The notes beneath the pieces are model-generated. The model was not told the origin of the DNA and ran no database searches. It saw nothing but the letters and a program-made list of their open reading frames with translations. Of a DNA stretch of 64,000 nt, positions 33,326-42,693 are shown in pieces. A program made the position numbers and the translations under genes. The first letter of the stretch is position 1. Every line of letters starts with the position of its first letter. This stretch comes from Candidatus Binatia bacterium (lineage in GTDB: Bacteria > Desulfobacterota > Binatia > UBA1149 > CAITLU01): the NCBI GenBank assembly GCA_036493895.1, contig DASXOZ010000070.1, positions 164,868 through 228,867 on the forward strand, written 5' to 3'.

Positions 33326-36157
33326 TCAGCGCCTGCGCCCGACGCGGGCTTCCTCGACCAGTCGCGCGAGAAAATTGAGCGCTTCCAGGGGCGTCATCGT
33401 CTCGGGTGCCAGCGCGGCCAGGCGGGCACCGAGTGCGTCCTCCGCTTCTTCTTCTTCGCGCCGGCTCTCGCTGCGCGCCGCTGCCCCGAAGAGGCTCATC
33501 TGTCCGGCGCCGGCCGCGCCGATCCCCTCGCCGCTTTCGAAGCGCGCGAGGATCGCTCGCGCCTTGTCGATGACGGCCTCGGGCACGCCGGCAAGACGCG
33601 CAACCTCGATGCCGTAGCTCCCGCTCGTCGGCCCTTCGGCGATGCGGTAGAGGAAGACCACGCTTCCCTTGTAGCGCCGCACCGCGACCGAGAAGTTCTC
33701 GGCAAGGTCGTGCTCGGCCTCCAGCGCCGCAAGCTCGTGGTAATGCGTCGCGAACAGCGTCTTCACGCGCCGCGCGAGCATCGCTTCGGCCACCGCCCAC
33801 GCTATCGAAATGCCGTCGAACGTCGAGGTGCCGCGGCCGATCTCGTCGAGCACGACCAGGCTGCGGCCGGTCATCCCGTGAAGGATCGCTGCAGTCTCCG
33901 ACATCTCGACCATGAACGTGGACTGCCCCGCAGCAAGATTGTCGCTGGCGCCGATGCGCGTGAAGATGCGATCGACGAGCGGGATCCTCGCGCGCGCGGC
34001 CGGTACGAAGCAGCCGCAGTGCGCGAGCAGCACGATGAGAGCGGTCTGCCGCAGGTACGTCGATTTGCCGGCCATGTTCGGGCCGGTAATGACCATCAGA
34101 AGACGGCTGTCGGGGCCGAGCCTCGTATCGTTGGCGACGAACGAGCTTCCGAGGCGCGCTTCGACGACCGGATGGCGTCCCCCTTCGATGTCGAGCTCGA
34201 GGCCTTCGTGCACTTCGGGCCTGACGTACCCGCGCCGCTGCGCCGTCTCGGCCAGACCGGCCAGCGTGTCGAGCGCCGCCAGCGCGCCGGCGCTGCGCCC
34301 GAGCGAAGGCTGGTCCGGCTGCAGGGAAGCCAGCAGCGCATCGAAAAGCTGGCGCTCTCGCGCCGCGAGGCGCTCTTCGGCGCCGAGCACCTCGTTCTCG
34401 CGCACTTTGAGCTCGGGAGTGATGTAACGCTCGGCGTTGGCGATGGTCTGCTTGCGCGTGTAACTGGCCGGCACCAGCGCCTGGTGCGTATGGGTGACCT
34501 CGATGTAGTAGCCGAACACGCGGTTGAACCCGACTTTGAGGGAAGGGATCCCGGTGCGCGCCCTTTCCTCGGCTTCGAACGCGAGGATCCATCCCTTGCC
34601 GTCGCGCGAGATCGCGCGCAGGCGGTCGATTTCCGCATCGAAACCGTCGCGGATGACGGCGCCCTTGCCGAGCATGGCAGCCGGCTCGGCGGTGAGCGTC
34701 GCTGCGATGCGCGTGCGCGTGTGCGCGAGGCCGTCGAGGCAGCGTGCGTGGCGCGCGAGTGCTTCTTCGGTCGAGCCGGTTTCCCGTGTCAGGTCTGCCG
34801 CGCCCGCTTCGCTCGCGTCGGCTGCCGCGCCCGCCTCGCGGCCGCGCGAGTCGCCGTCGGCCAGCCGCGCACGCAGCGTGTCGATCTCCGCGAGCGAATC
34901 GGCCAGCTTGGTGACGTCGCGCGGCGACGCCGAACCCGCACCGATGCGGCCGACGAGGCGCTCGAGGTCTCCGATTCTTCTCAGGCTCTCGCGCAGGTCG
35001 CTGCGCAGCGAAAAGTCGCCGGCCAGCACCTCGACGGCATCGAGCCTCTGGCCGATCGCCGCCGCGTCGGCCAGCGGCCGCGTGATCCACGCGCGCAGCA
35101 GGCGCTTTCCCATTCCGGTCGAGCAGCAGTCGAGGACGCTGACGAGCGCTCCGCGCGTGGTGCCGTCGTAGGCCTGCAGGAGCTCGAGGTTGCGGCGCGT
35201 CGACGCATCGAGCTGCAAGTAGGCCGCCGCATCGTAGAACACCGGCTCGCGCAGGTGATCGATGCGACCGCCCTGGGTTGCGCTCGCGTAGGAGCGCAGC
35301 ACTTCGCAGGCTTCGCGGGCCAGCGGACCAGCGCCGGATGCGAGCGATTCGCCGCCGGCCGATGCCGCGGGGCCGGCGCCTGCCACCCGCTCCCGGCCGG
35401 GGCTGCCCGCGCGCCGCGGCGCCTGCGTTTCGCTGATGAGGCAGTGCGGCAACAGCGAAGAGACGCGTTTTCGCAGCGCCTGCGGAGCATCGGGCCGCAG
35501 CACGATCTCGGTCGGCGCGATCGTCTTCAGCTCTTCGTCGAGGCGGCCGTCGGAGACGATCTCGGTCGCGCGGATCTCGCCGGTCGAAAAATCGCTGACG
35601 GCCAGCCCCCACGCGCCGCTCTTTTCGACGACGGCAGCGAGGTAAGCTGCACGATCCGGTGCGAGGGTCTCTTCGTCGAGGTTCGTGCCCGGCGAGATGA
35701 CGCGCGTGACCTGGCGGCGCGCGATGCCCTTTTCCGGCAGCTCGAGCTGTTCGCAGACGGCGACTTTTCGTCCCGCTTCCATCAGCCTTGCGACGTAGGG
35801 CCGCAGCGCGTGGTACGGAATGCCGCACATCGGGATCGGGTTCTCGTCGTTGCGATTGCGGGACGTCAGCGTGAGGTCGAGAAGCTCGGCGGCGATTTCG
35901 GCGTCCTCGAAGAACAGCTCGTAGAAATCCCCCATGCGGAAGAACAGCAGCGCGTCGGCGTGCTGGTCCTTGAACTCGAGGTACTGCTGCATCGCCGGCG
36001 TGAGGCGAGATGTGATGCGCGCGCGGGAGCCGGCCGTGGACGGCGCACCCGGCGTATCCGCGGTATCCTGCGCAATTTGCGCATTCGAGGCGGAACCGGG
36101 CACAGCAGCGCCCGCGCGGGCCGGCGGCCCGCCTTCGACGACGTTCGCCCGGCTCAC
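33326..36157 (-). CDS. mutS: DNA mismatch repair protein MutS
   Basis: MutS of 943 residues. The mismatch-reading domain has MGDFYELFFEDA (the F-x-E motif) about 60 residues in; the ATPase domain has GPNMAGKSTYLRQ (Walker A), and the dimer/Walker B region SLVVLDEIGRGTSTFDG. QMSLFG near the C-terminus matches the beta-clamp-binding motif. Two low-complexity Ala/Gly/Arg insertions interrupt the connector and lever regions (about residues 245-270 and 405-435). The GTG start overlaps the vWA gene stop by 4 bp; about 45 extra residues precede the usual MutS start (near MQQYLEFK), so initiation further in is possible. mutL is not nearby. Confidence 0.96.
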   Translation of the reverse strand: MSRANVVEGGPPARAGAAVPGSASNAQIAQDTADTPGAPSTAGSRARITSRLTPAMQQYLEFKDQHADALLFFRMGDFYELFFEDAEIAAELLDLTLTSRNRNDENPIPMCGIPYHALRPYVARLMEAGRKVAVCEQLELPEKGIARRQVTRVISPGTNLDEETLAPDRAAYLAAVVEKSGAWGLAVSDFSTGEIRATEIVSDGRLDEELKTIAPTEIVLRPDAPQALRKRVSSLLPHCLISETQAPRRAGSPGRERVAGAGPAASAGGESLASGAGPLAREACEVLRSYASATQGGRIDHLREPVFYDAAAYLQLDASTRRNLELLQAYDGTTRGALVSVLDCCSTGMGKRLLRAWITRPLADAAAIGQRLDAVEVLAGDFSLRSDLRESLRRIGDLERLVGRIGAGSASPRDVTKLADSLAEIDTLRARLADGDSRGREAGAAADASEAGAADLTRETGSTEEALARHARCLDGLAHTRTRIAATLTAEPAAMLGKGAVIRDGFDAEIDRLRAISRDGKGWILAFEAEERARTGIPSLKVGFNRVFGYYIEVTHTHQALVPASYTRKQTIANAERYITPELKVRENEVLGAEERLAARERQLFDALLASLQPDQPSLGRSAGALAALDTLAGLAETAQRRGYVRPEVHEGLELDIEGGRHPVVEARLGSSFVANDTRLGPDSRLLMVITGPNMAGKSTYLRQTALIVLLAHCGCFVPAARARIPLVDRIFTRIGASDNLAAGQSTFMVEMSETAAILHGMTGRSLVVLDEIGRGTSTFDGISIAWAVAEAMLARRVKTLFATHYHELAALEAEHDLAENFSVAVRRYKGSVVFLYRIAEGPTSGSYGIEVARLAGVPEAVIDKARAILARFESGEGIGAAGAGQMSLFGAAARSESRREEEEAEDALGARLAALAPETMTPLEALNFLARLVEEARVGRRR

Positions 36158-37917
36158 AGGACCTTGCGCCTCTTGCCGACGTGGTCGACGAGCACGAAGT
36201 GCCCGAGCTGCTCGGGCGTCGTGTAGAACGCCCTGCCACGGTTGATCGCCGTCATGCGTTGCACGAAGGCTCGCAGCAGAGGGCTGTCGTCGAGCATGAA
36301 CGTGTTGATGCGCATCCCGCGACGCGTGACGCGCTCGACTTCCTTCAGCGTCTCGATGGTCGCGCGCGACGAGATGCCGCCGACGCTCATCGGCCATTCG
36401 CAGAACAGGCGCCCTTCGCTGAAGTACGCGGTCGGCTGCCCGTCGGTGATCACGATCATCTGCCGCGTGCTCGCAGGGTGGCGATCGAGCAGCCGCGAGG
36501 CCACGCGCAGGCCGTCCTGAAGGTTCGTGAACGGATCGCCCATGTTCCACGTGACTTCGGCCAGGTCGGCGGGCCTCAGCTCCACCGCGCGCGTGAAGAA
36601 CCCGACCATGCCGAAGTAATCGCGCGGGTAGCGCGTCCGCATCAGCGTTTCCATCGCCAGCGCGACCTTCTTCGCGGCGGCAAAACGCCCTTCCCAGCTC
36701 ATCGACCAGCTCATGTCGAGCAGCAGCACCGTCGAGGTGCGCGTGCTGCGCAGGCTTTCCTTGACGTGGAGGTCGGCAGGCTCGAGTTGGACTCTGCCGC
36801 GCAAGCCTTCGCGGCCGGGCAATTGGCCGCGGCCGACTTCGCGGCCGCGCAATTGGCCGCGGCCGACTTCGCGGCCGCGCAATTGGCCGGCGCCGGGTCC
36901 GCCGTCGCGCAAGTTGCCGGGCCGGTGTTCGGGGCTGCGCAAGTCGGCGCGCGAGGATGCTGTCGAAGCGGCTTCGCCGGCGCGGCGCACCATCGCGGCC
37001 TTCAGCGTGGCTGCTACGTCGATCGTCATCGGGTCGCCGTATTCGTACGCACGCGCCTGTTCGAGCATCGTCTCGCTGGCACCGCGCCGGCTGGTCTCGT
37101 GGCGGCCCGCCGCATCCGGCAGCAGTTCGGCGAGCATTTCCTTCAGTGCAAGCCGGCCGAGGCGGCGCGCCGCCTTCGGCGTCAGCGTCGTGCGGCCCTC
37201 GCGAGAGATGAGGTAGCCGGCATCGACGAGCAGCCGCATCATCTGGCGCAGCCGGCCGATCGCCTCGGCAAAATCTTCGCCGAGCAGCTCACGCAGCGAA
37301 GCTTCGTCGAGCGAGTCGAGGTCTTTTTCGCGAAGCGCCCGCTCCAGGTCGCGCAGCTTTTCGAAACGGTCGATCAGCGACAGGGTTGCGTCGAAATCGA
37401 GGCTCTCCGGACCCTGGAACTGGTCGCGATATCGGCGCTGGAAACGCTCGACGCGGCTGATGTCCCCCTCGCGCTCGCGCAGCCGCTCGAAAGCGTCGGC
37501 CGCATCGCTGTCGGCCATCGGCGACTGTGCCAGCTGCGACATCCTCTCCTCGAGAATGCGCGAAAGCCTGGCCAGCTCGGCCGCGCGCCTCTCGCGCTCC
37601 TCGGCCGACGGGTTGCGCGATGCGGCGTCTTCTTCGGCAGCGACGATATCGTCGGCGTCGTTCCAGGGCTCTTCGAGCGAGCGCGACAGGTTGAACTTGT
37701 CGTACAGCTCGCGGATCGCCTCGCGCACGCGGTCGGCCAACTCGTCGAGGCCGACGGCCTCGAACTCCTCGCCGCGGATTCCTTCGCGCAGCAGGCGGCT
37801 CAGCGCTTCGGAGAGATCGTCGGTGGCCGAAAGATGCTCGGCAAGGCGGTCGAACAGCCGCTCGGCATCCAGCGCCAGCTTCTGGGATCCGTCCCAGATC
37901 GTGTAGCGGCTTCGCAC
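36154..37917 (-). CDS. vWA-domain protein partner of a MoxR/ChlI-type ATPase
   Basis: Cytoplasmic protein of 587 residues. Residues 1-300 are helical and acidic; a Gly/Arg linker at about 335-370 contains a tandem decapeptide repeat (GQLRGREVGR); the von Willebrand A domain covers about 385-587 with the metal site DMSWSMS, and MIVITDGQPTAYF later. This resembles the ChlD-like half of AAA/vWA pairs whose activity is metal insertion or protein remodelling. The GTG start lies 18 bp after the ATPase gene, and the stop overlaps mutS by 4 bp. Substrate unknown. Confidence 0.88.
   Translation of the reverse strand: MRSRYTIWDGSQKLALDAERLFDRLAEHLSATDDLSEALSRLLREGIRGEEFEAVGLDELADRVREAIRELYDKFNLSRSLEEPWNDADDIVAAEEDAASRNPSAEERERRAAELARLSRILEERMSQLAQSPMADSDAADAFERLREREGDISRVERFQRRYRDQFQGPESLDFDATLSLIDRFEKLRDLERALREKDLDSLDEASLRELLGEDFAEAIGRLRQMMRLLVDAGYLISREGRTTLTPKAARRLGRLALKEMLAELLPDAAGRHETSRRGASETMLEQARAYEYGDPMTIDVAATLKAAMVRRAGEAASTASSRADLRSPEHRPGNLRDGGPGAGQLRGREVGRGQLRGREVGRGQLPGREGLRGRVQLEPADLHVKESLRSTRTSTVLLLDMSWSMSWEGRFAAAKKVALAMETLMRTRYPRDYFGMVGFFTRAVELRPADLAEVTWNMGDPFTNLQDGLRVASRLLDRHPASTRQMIVITDGQPTAYFSEGRLFCEWPMSVGGISSRATIETLKEVERVTRRGMRINTFMLDDSPLLRAFVQRMTAINRGRAFYTTPEQLGHFVLVDHVGKRRKVL
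36811..36890. repeat. 30-bp in-frame tandem repeat inside the vWA gene
   Basis: Units at 36811-36840, 36841-36870 and a partial 36871-36890, sharing GCGGCCGCGCAATTGGCCGC with one mismatch in the first; degenerate copies flank them (36791-36930). Being a multiple of three, the array adds ten-residue steps to the linker before the vWA domain. Confidence 0.9.
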
Positions 37918-37935
37918 GGCAGACCCCGCCGCACC

Positions 37936-39348
37936 TCAGGCCGCGTACGAAAGCCGTCCGCCGTCGCGCTCGCGGTTGAGCTTCTTCATGAGGTGCAGGC
38001 CTTCGAAGACGAACTCGACGGCGGCGGCCGCAAGACCCGGGCTTTCGAACGGCCCGAGGCGCTCGACGACTTCGCGAAGGCCGGGAATCGAGGCGAGGGC
38101 CTCGGCGTAATCGGACGACGGCATCGTGTCGGATACCGCGACTCCCCAGCCCCGACCCAGGTACTCGACGACCGGCGCCAGCTCGGCCGCCGTAATCCGC
38201 GCCTCGAACGCGCCCTTGATCGCGAGCGAGAGCAGCCGGTCGATGACGGCCGTCTCCTTGGCGCCGTCCATGCCGTATTCGAGCTCGATCTTGCCGTTGC
38301 TGGAGGCGAACAGCGCGTGCAGGTCGCTCAGGCGCGGCGCAATCTCCGGCTCGCGGCAGCGAAGCGCGCGCTTTTCCGCGTTCGCCAGCAGCGTCTCGTA
38401 GTTGTTGACGCTGACGCGCACGCTGACGCCGGATGCCTGGTTCACCTCGGGCGCCTTGCGCGCCTCCATCGTGAAACGCGCGACGATCTCCTTGAGGAAG
38501 TCGGCGATGCGAAGCGGCCGTCCGGAGCGAGTCGCCGGTCCCACTTCCTGCTCCATGATCGCGACTTCTTCGGCGATCGTGCGCGGATAGTGCGTGCGGA
38601 TCTGCACGTCGAAGCGGTCCTTGAGCGGAGTGACGATGCGGCCGCGGCTCGTGTAGTCCTCGGGGTTGGCCGTTGCGACGACGAGCACGTCCACGGGCAG
38701 GCGGACCTTGAACCCTTTGATCTGCAGGTCGCGCTCTTCCATCAGGTTGAACAGGCCCACCTGTACTTTTTCGGCGAGGTCGGGAAGCTCGTTGATCGCG
38801 AAGATGCCGCGATGGCTGCGCGCGGCCAGCCCGAAGTGGATCGCTTCCTCGTCCGAAAGATAGCGGCCTTCGGCGACGCGCACCGGATCCACTTCGCCGA
38901 TGAGGTCGGCGATGGTGACGTCCGGCGTCGCGAGTTTTTCGGCGTAGCGCGCATCGCGCGCGATCCACGCAACGGTAAGCTCGTCGCCTTCGGCGGCGGC
39001 GCGGCGGCGGCACGCGGCGCAGATCGGGCGCATCGGATCGTCGTGGATCTCGCAGCCTTCGACGACGGGCACGCGCTCGTCGAGAAGGCGCGCCAGCGCG
39101 CGCACCAGGCGCGTCTTGGCCTGCCCTCGTTCGCCGAGCAGCACGATGTGGTGCCCGGCAAGAACCGCGTTCTCCAATTCGGGAATCACGCTGTCCTGGT
39201 AGCCGATCACGCCGGAGAAAATCTTCGATGTGTCGCCGTCGCTCTCGAGGACGCGAACGAGGTTGGCGCGGATCTCTTCGCGCACGGTGCGAGGCTGGTA
39301 TCCGGATGCGCGAAGCTCCGCGAGCGTCGTGGCCTCGGCCGTCCTCAT
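37936..39348 (-). CDS. AAA+ ATPase, MoxR/magnesium-chelatase ChlI-like
   Basis: ATPase of 470 residues. Walker A is LLGERGQAKTRLVRAL (about 69-84), Walker B is GIFAINELPDLAEK, sensor 1 is VVATANPEDY, and the arginine-finger region DRFDVQIRTHYPR follows. Between Walker A and B lies an insert with CEIHDDPMRPICAAC, three Cys that could bind zinc. Paired with the vWA protein 18 bp downstream, as in MoxR-vWA and ChlI-ChlD systems, so the two probably form one machine. It is led by a good promoter only 8 bp before the ATG, which has no ribosome binding site. Confidence 0.9.
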   Translation of the reverse strand: MRTAEATTLAELRASGYQPRTVREEIRANLVRVLESDGDTSKIFSGVIGYQDSVIPELENAVLAGHHIVLLGERGQAKTRLVRALARLLDERVPVVEGCEIHDDPMRPICAACRRRAAAEGDELTVAWIARDARYAEKLATPDVTIADLIGEVDPVRVAEGRYLSDEEAIHFGLAARSHRGIFAINELPDLAEKVQVGLFNLMEERDLQIKGFKVRLPVDVLVVATANPEDYTSRGRIVTPLKDRFDVQIRTHYPRTIAEEVAIMEQEVGPATRSGRPLRIADFLKEIVARFTMEARKAPEVNQASGVSVRVSVNNYETLLANAEKRALRCREPEIAPRLSDLHALFASSNGKIELEYGMDGAKETAVIDRLLSLAIKGAFEARITAAELAPVVEYLGRGWGVAVSDTMPSSDYAEALASIPGLREVVERLGPFESPGLAAAAVEFVFEGLHLMKKLNRERDGGRLSYAA

Positions 39349-39356
39349 GAAACGGC

Positions 39357-39387
39357 ACTATAGAAGCCGTTGCCGGGCCCGGCAACG
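39357..39387 (-). promoter_or_regulatory. Promoter with embedded palindrome, AAA/vWA/mutS operon
   Basis: Minus strand TTGCCG (39380-39385), 17-bp spacer and TATAGT (39357-39362), 8 bp before the ATPase ATG. A perfect 20-bp palindrome, CGTTGCCGGGCCCGGCAACG (39368-39387), covers the -35 and most of the spacer and could be an operator. An alternative is a hairpin ending the lapA message, but no T-tract follows. Confidence 0.65.
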
Positions 39388-39429
39388 CCGCATCTGCAAC
39401 CGGGTGTGCGGGAAAATACCCGGGCGGGT

Positions 39430-39909
39430 TCAGGCTCCGGGCGGGGGCGCGAGCTGGTGGGCCACGTCGTCGGCCGAGGCCACCCCGAGAGCTGCGCTGT
39501 GCTCGGCCGCCTCACGAGCCTTTGCTTCGGCCTCTTCGGCGCGCCGCGCCCGGGCTTGCTCACCGGCCAGCTCGGCTTCGCGCGTCGCGAGCGCCTGCTC
39601 GGCCGTCTCCAGCGCGGCGCGGGTCTTGTCGAGATCGGCGCGCAGGCCCTTGACCACTTTGGCGTTGCGCCGCACGAGGAAGCGCAGCCGCACGTGCTCG
39701 ACGAAGGTGCCGGTGCCCGCGACGAGCGCACCGGCCAGCAGGAACGCCAGCAGCAGCAGCGCCAGCGGTACCTCGGTCTCGGCCGGCTGCAGTTTGAGGA
39801 ACGGCAGCGACGGCACGTACAGGAATTCCACCGGCTTCATGTTCGCACTCGCCAGGATGATGCCGGCGACGATGATGACGATGTAGAGGAGGTTTCGAAG
39901 GATCCTCAC
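39430..39909 (-). CDS. lapA: LapA/DUF1049 membrane protein
   Basis: Inner-membrane protein of 159 residues: two hydrophobic segments (about 5-23 and 46-66) around a short periplasmic loop, then a cytoplasmic coiled coil (about 80-140, LRADLDKTRAALETAEQALA). It resembles LapA (YciS), which works with LapB in lipopolysaccharide assembly control; lapB is not adjacent here. The gene follows ihfB and the HIT gene, a neighbourhood (rpsA-ihfB-lapA) conserved in many Proteobacteria. Start overlaps the HIT stop by 4 bp. Confidence 0.88.
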   Translation of the reverse strand: MRILRNLLYIVIIVAGIILASANMKPVEFLYVPSLPFLKLQPAETEVPLALLLLAFLLAGALVAGTGTFVEHVRLRFLVRRNAKVVKGLRADLDKTRAALETAEQALATREAELAGEQARARRAEEAEAKAREAAEHSAALGVASADDVAHQLAPPPGA

Positions 39910-40448
39910 GCCTGCCTCCCGGCTGCCGCGACGCCGGCAGCCGATTCCTGTTCCACGTCCTCGGCAAAATACGGCAGCAGCCTTTCGTAAGTGACCAGAA
40001 GGTGCTCGGGCATCACGCGCGTATCGGCGAGCACCGGCATGAAATTGGTGTCTCCCGCCCAGCGCGGGACGACGTGCCAGTGCAGGTGATCGTCGATGCC
40101 GGCGCCGGCCTGGCGCCCGAGGTTCATTCCGACGTTGAAGCCGGCCGGCGAAAACGCGCGGGTAAGCACGCGCACGACCCGTTGAAGCTCGGCCTGCAGG
40201 TGCGCCGAAACAGCAGCATCCAGGCGGCCAAAGTCGCTGACGTGGACACGCGGTGCGACCAGGAGGTGACCGTTGGCGTAGGGGAAAAGGTTCATCAGCA
40301 CGCTGGCATGCTCGGTGACCCGCAGGACCAGCTCGCCGCGACGCGCCTCGCGCGTGACCAGCAGCGGCTTGTCACAGAAGATGCATCCGCCGCGCTCGTC
40401 AGGCTTCTCGACGTAGGCGAGCCGCCACGGTGCCCAAAGGACTCGCAC
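39906..40448 (-). CDS. HIT-family nucleotide hydrolase/AP4A phosphorylase-like
   Basis: HIT protein of 180 residues starting VLWAPWRLAYVEK. A zinc-type CIFC motif near residue 24 and the histidine triad HLHWHVVP near 118 (catalytic His in HxHxH) mark the bacterial AP4A-phosphorylase/Fhit-like group that cleaves dinucleoside polyphosphates or related nucleotides. The GTG start lies 16 bp after ihfB with no clear ribosome binding site; upstream in-frame codons overlap ihfB and are unconserved. Overlaps lapA by 4 bp. Confidence 0.9.
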   Translation of the reverse strand: MRVLWAPWRLAYVEKPDERGGCIFCDKPLLVTREARRGELVLRVTEHASVLMNLFPYANGHLLVAPRVHVSDFGRLDAAVSAHLQAELQRVVRVLTRAFSPAGFNVGMNLGRQAGAGIDDHLHWHVVPRWAGDTNFMPVLADTRVMPEHLLVTYERLLPYFAEDVEQESAAGVAAAGRQA

Positions 40449-40464
40449 GCCGCGGCAGGGGCCG

Positions 40465-40797
<333 letters not shown>

Positions 40798-40825
40798 CGG
40801 CGAACAGCCTCCCAGAAGCCGGTGC

Positions 40826-42562
40826 TCAGCTGTCGCGGCCGCGGCGCCGGGCGAGCTTTTCTTGGATCATGTCGCCAAGGGTAACGCTACCACCCCGGCC
40901 GCTCCCACTTGTGTCGGAGGCCATGTAGGCCCGCATCTCTTCTTTCTCCGCCGACTGGAGCAGGGAGCGGATGCTGAGCGAGATGCGCCGTTCGCGCACG
41001 TCCACCTGGGTGACCTCGGCCTCCAGCTCCTGTCCGACCTGGAACAGATCGCGGGGGTTGTCGACCCTGTCGCGGCCGAGCTGGGAGACGTGGACGAGGC
41101 CTTCGACGCCGTCCTCGATCGCGAGGAACAGGCCGAAGTCGGCGATGTTCGTGATCTTGCCGTGGACCCTGGCGCCGACCGGGTAGCGGTCGGACATGCG
41201 CCGCCACGGGTCTTCCTCGAGTTGCTTGATGCCGAGCGACAGGCGCTCGTTGGGGATGTCGATGCCGAGCACGGCGCAGCGCACCTCGTCACCCTTCTTC
41301 AGGAGCTCGGACGGGTGATGGATCTTGCGCGTCCAGTGCATGTCGGAGATGTGGACCAGGCCGTCGATCCCTTCCTTGACGTTCACGAAGGCGCCGAAGT
41401 CCGTGACACTGGTCACTTTGCCGGTGACCTGGGTTCCGACCGGGTGCTCGATCGGCAGCATCTCCCAGGGGTTGGGCGTCACCTGCTTGAGACCGAGCGA
41501 AATGCGGCGGTTTTCGGGGTCCAGCGACAGCACCATGACGTCGACGTCGTCCCCCACCGAGACGACCTGCGACGGGTGCGTCACGCGACGGGTCCACGAC
41601 ATTTCGGAAACGTGGACCAGGCCCTCGATGCCTTCCTCGATCTCGACGAACGCGCCGTAATCGGTGAGGCTGACGACCTTGCCGCGCACGCGGCTTCCCG
41701 GGAACAGGCGGTCGGCAACGGTGACCCAGGGGTCGTCGTGCAGCTGCTTGAGACCGAGCGAGATGCGGTGCGAGGTCGAATCGTACTTGAGCACGACGAC
41801 CTTGATCGTGTCGCCGGGCTTGACGACCTTGGACGGATGCGAGACGCGGCCCCACGACATGTCGGTGACGTGCAGCAGCCCGTCGATGCCACCGAGGTCG
41901 ACGAATGCGCCGTAGTCGGTGACGTTCTTGACGATGCCTTCGAGGATGACTCCTTCCTCGAGAATCTTCAGAGTTTCACCGCGCACGGCCTCCTGCTCTT
42001 TTTCGAGCAGCGCCTTGCGCGAGACGACGACGTTGCCGCGCGCGCGGTTGAACTTGAGGATCGTGAACTTTCCGACTTCGCCGATGTAGCGATCGAGACT
42101 GCGCGTCGGGCGTGTGTCGACGTGAGAGCCGGGAAGAAACGCGGCCACCCCGACGTCGACCTTGAGGCCACCCTTGACGCGACCTGTAATGGTGCCGGTG
42201 ATCGGGCTGCCCGCGTTGTACGCGTCCTCGATCACCTTCCAGACGATGTTCTGGCGCGCGCGCTGGTAAGACAGGCGCAGCTCGCCGTTGTCGCCACCGG
42301 TGGACTCGACGTAGACGTCCACCTCCTGGCCTTCCTGCACGAGCATGGTTCCGTCGCGATCGCGGAACTCCCAGGCAGGGATGATCCCTTCCGACTTGTA
42401 CCCGATGTCGACGGTGACCACTTCCTGGTCGATCGACACGATGCGGCCCTTGACGACTTCTCCCGACTGGACAGAACGAAGCGAAGCTTCGAACAGGTCT
42501 GAAAAACTCTCGGAACCGCTACCGGACTGGCTCAGCTCATTGGCCGCCTTCTCCTGTTGCAT
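40826..42562 (-). CDS. rpsA: 30S ribosomal protein S1
   Basis: S1 of 578 residues with six OB-fold S1 repeats; each of the last four has the G-x-V-x-x-x-x-x-x-G-A-F-V/L core (for instance VKNVTDYGAFVDLGGIDGLLH, quoted as VKNVTDYGAFVDLGG). It helps mRNA bind the ribosome. The ATG at 42562 follows GGAGGATTC and a run of seven T, a U-rich stretch of the kind S1 binds; a TTG one codon earlier is also possible. Downstream of cmk and upstream of ihfB, the classical cmk-rpsA-ihfB order. Confidence 0.97.
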   Translation of the reverse strand: MQQEKAANELSQSGSGSESFSDLFEASLRSVQSGEVVKGRIVSIDQEVVTVDIGYKSEGIIPAWEFRDRDGTMLVQEGQEVDVYVESTGGDNGELRLSYQRARQNIVWKVIEDAYNAGSPITGTITGRVKGGLKVDVGVAAFLPGSHVDTRPTRSLDRYIGEVGKFTILKFNRARGNVVVSRKALLEKEQEAVRGETLKILEEGVILEGIVKNVTDYGAFVDLGGIDGLLHVTDMSWGRVSHPSKVVKPGDTIKVVVLKYDSTSHRISLGLKQLHDDPWVTVADRLFPGSRVRGKVVSLTDYGAFVEIEEGIEGLVHVSEMSWTRRVTHPSQVVSVGDDVDVMVLSLDPENRRISLGLKQVTPNPWEMLPIEHPVGTQVTGKVTSVTDFGAFVNVKEGIDGLVHISDMHWTRKIHHPSELLKKGDEVRCAVLGIDIPNERLSLGIKQLEEDPWRRMSDRYPVGARVHGKITNIADFGLFLAIEDGVEGLVHVSQLGRDRVDNPRDLFQVGQELEAEVTQVDVRERRISLSIRSLLQSAEKEEMRAYMASDTSGSGRGGSVTLGDMIQEKLARRRGRDS

Positions 42563-42693
42563 CAAAAAAAGAATCCTCCGTGGTGTGGCGCCCGAACGGG
42601 CAGCCTCTTGAGATAACGCGGCACGTCCGCGAGAGCAAGGGCGTCGGACGATCCGGAAGCGGGGGCAAGATCCGGGAAAGACTCGAATTCCGA

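Noticed and set aside
36181-39363. A 1060-codon open frame on the plus strand opposite the AAA and vWA genes
   Set aside because: It is a GC-rich mirror of two well supported minus-strand genes. Its translation lacks family motifs. The same applies to the long plus-strand frame opposite mutS at 33299-36226.
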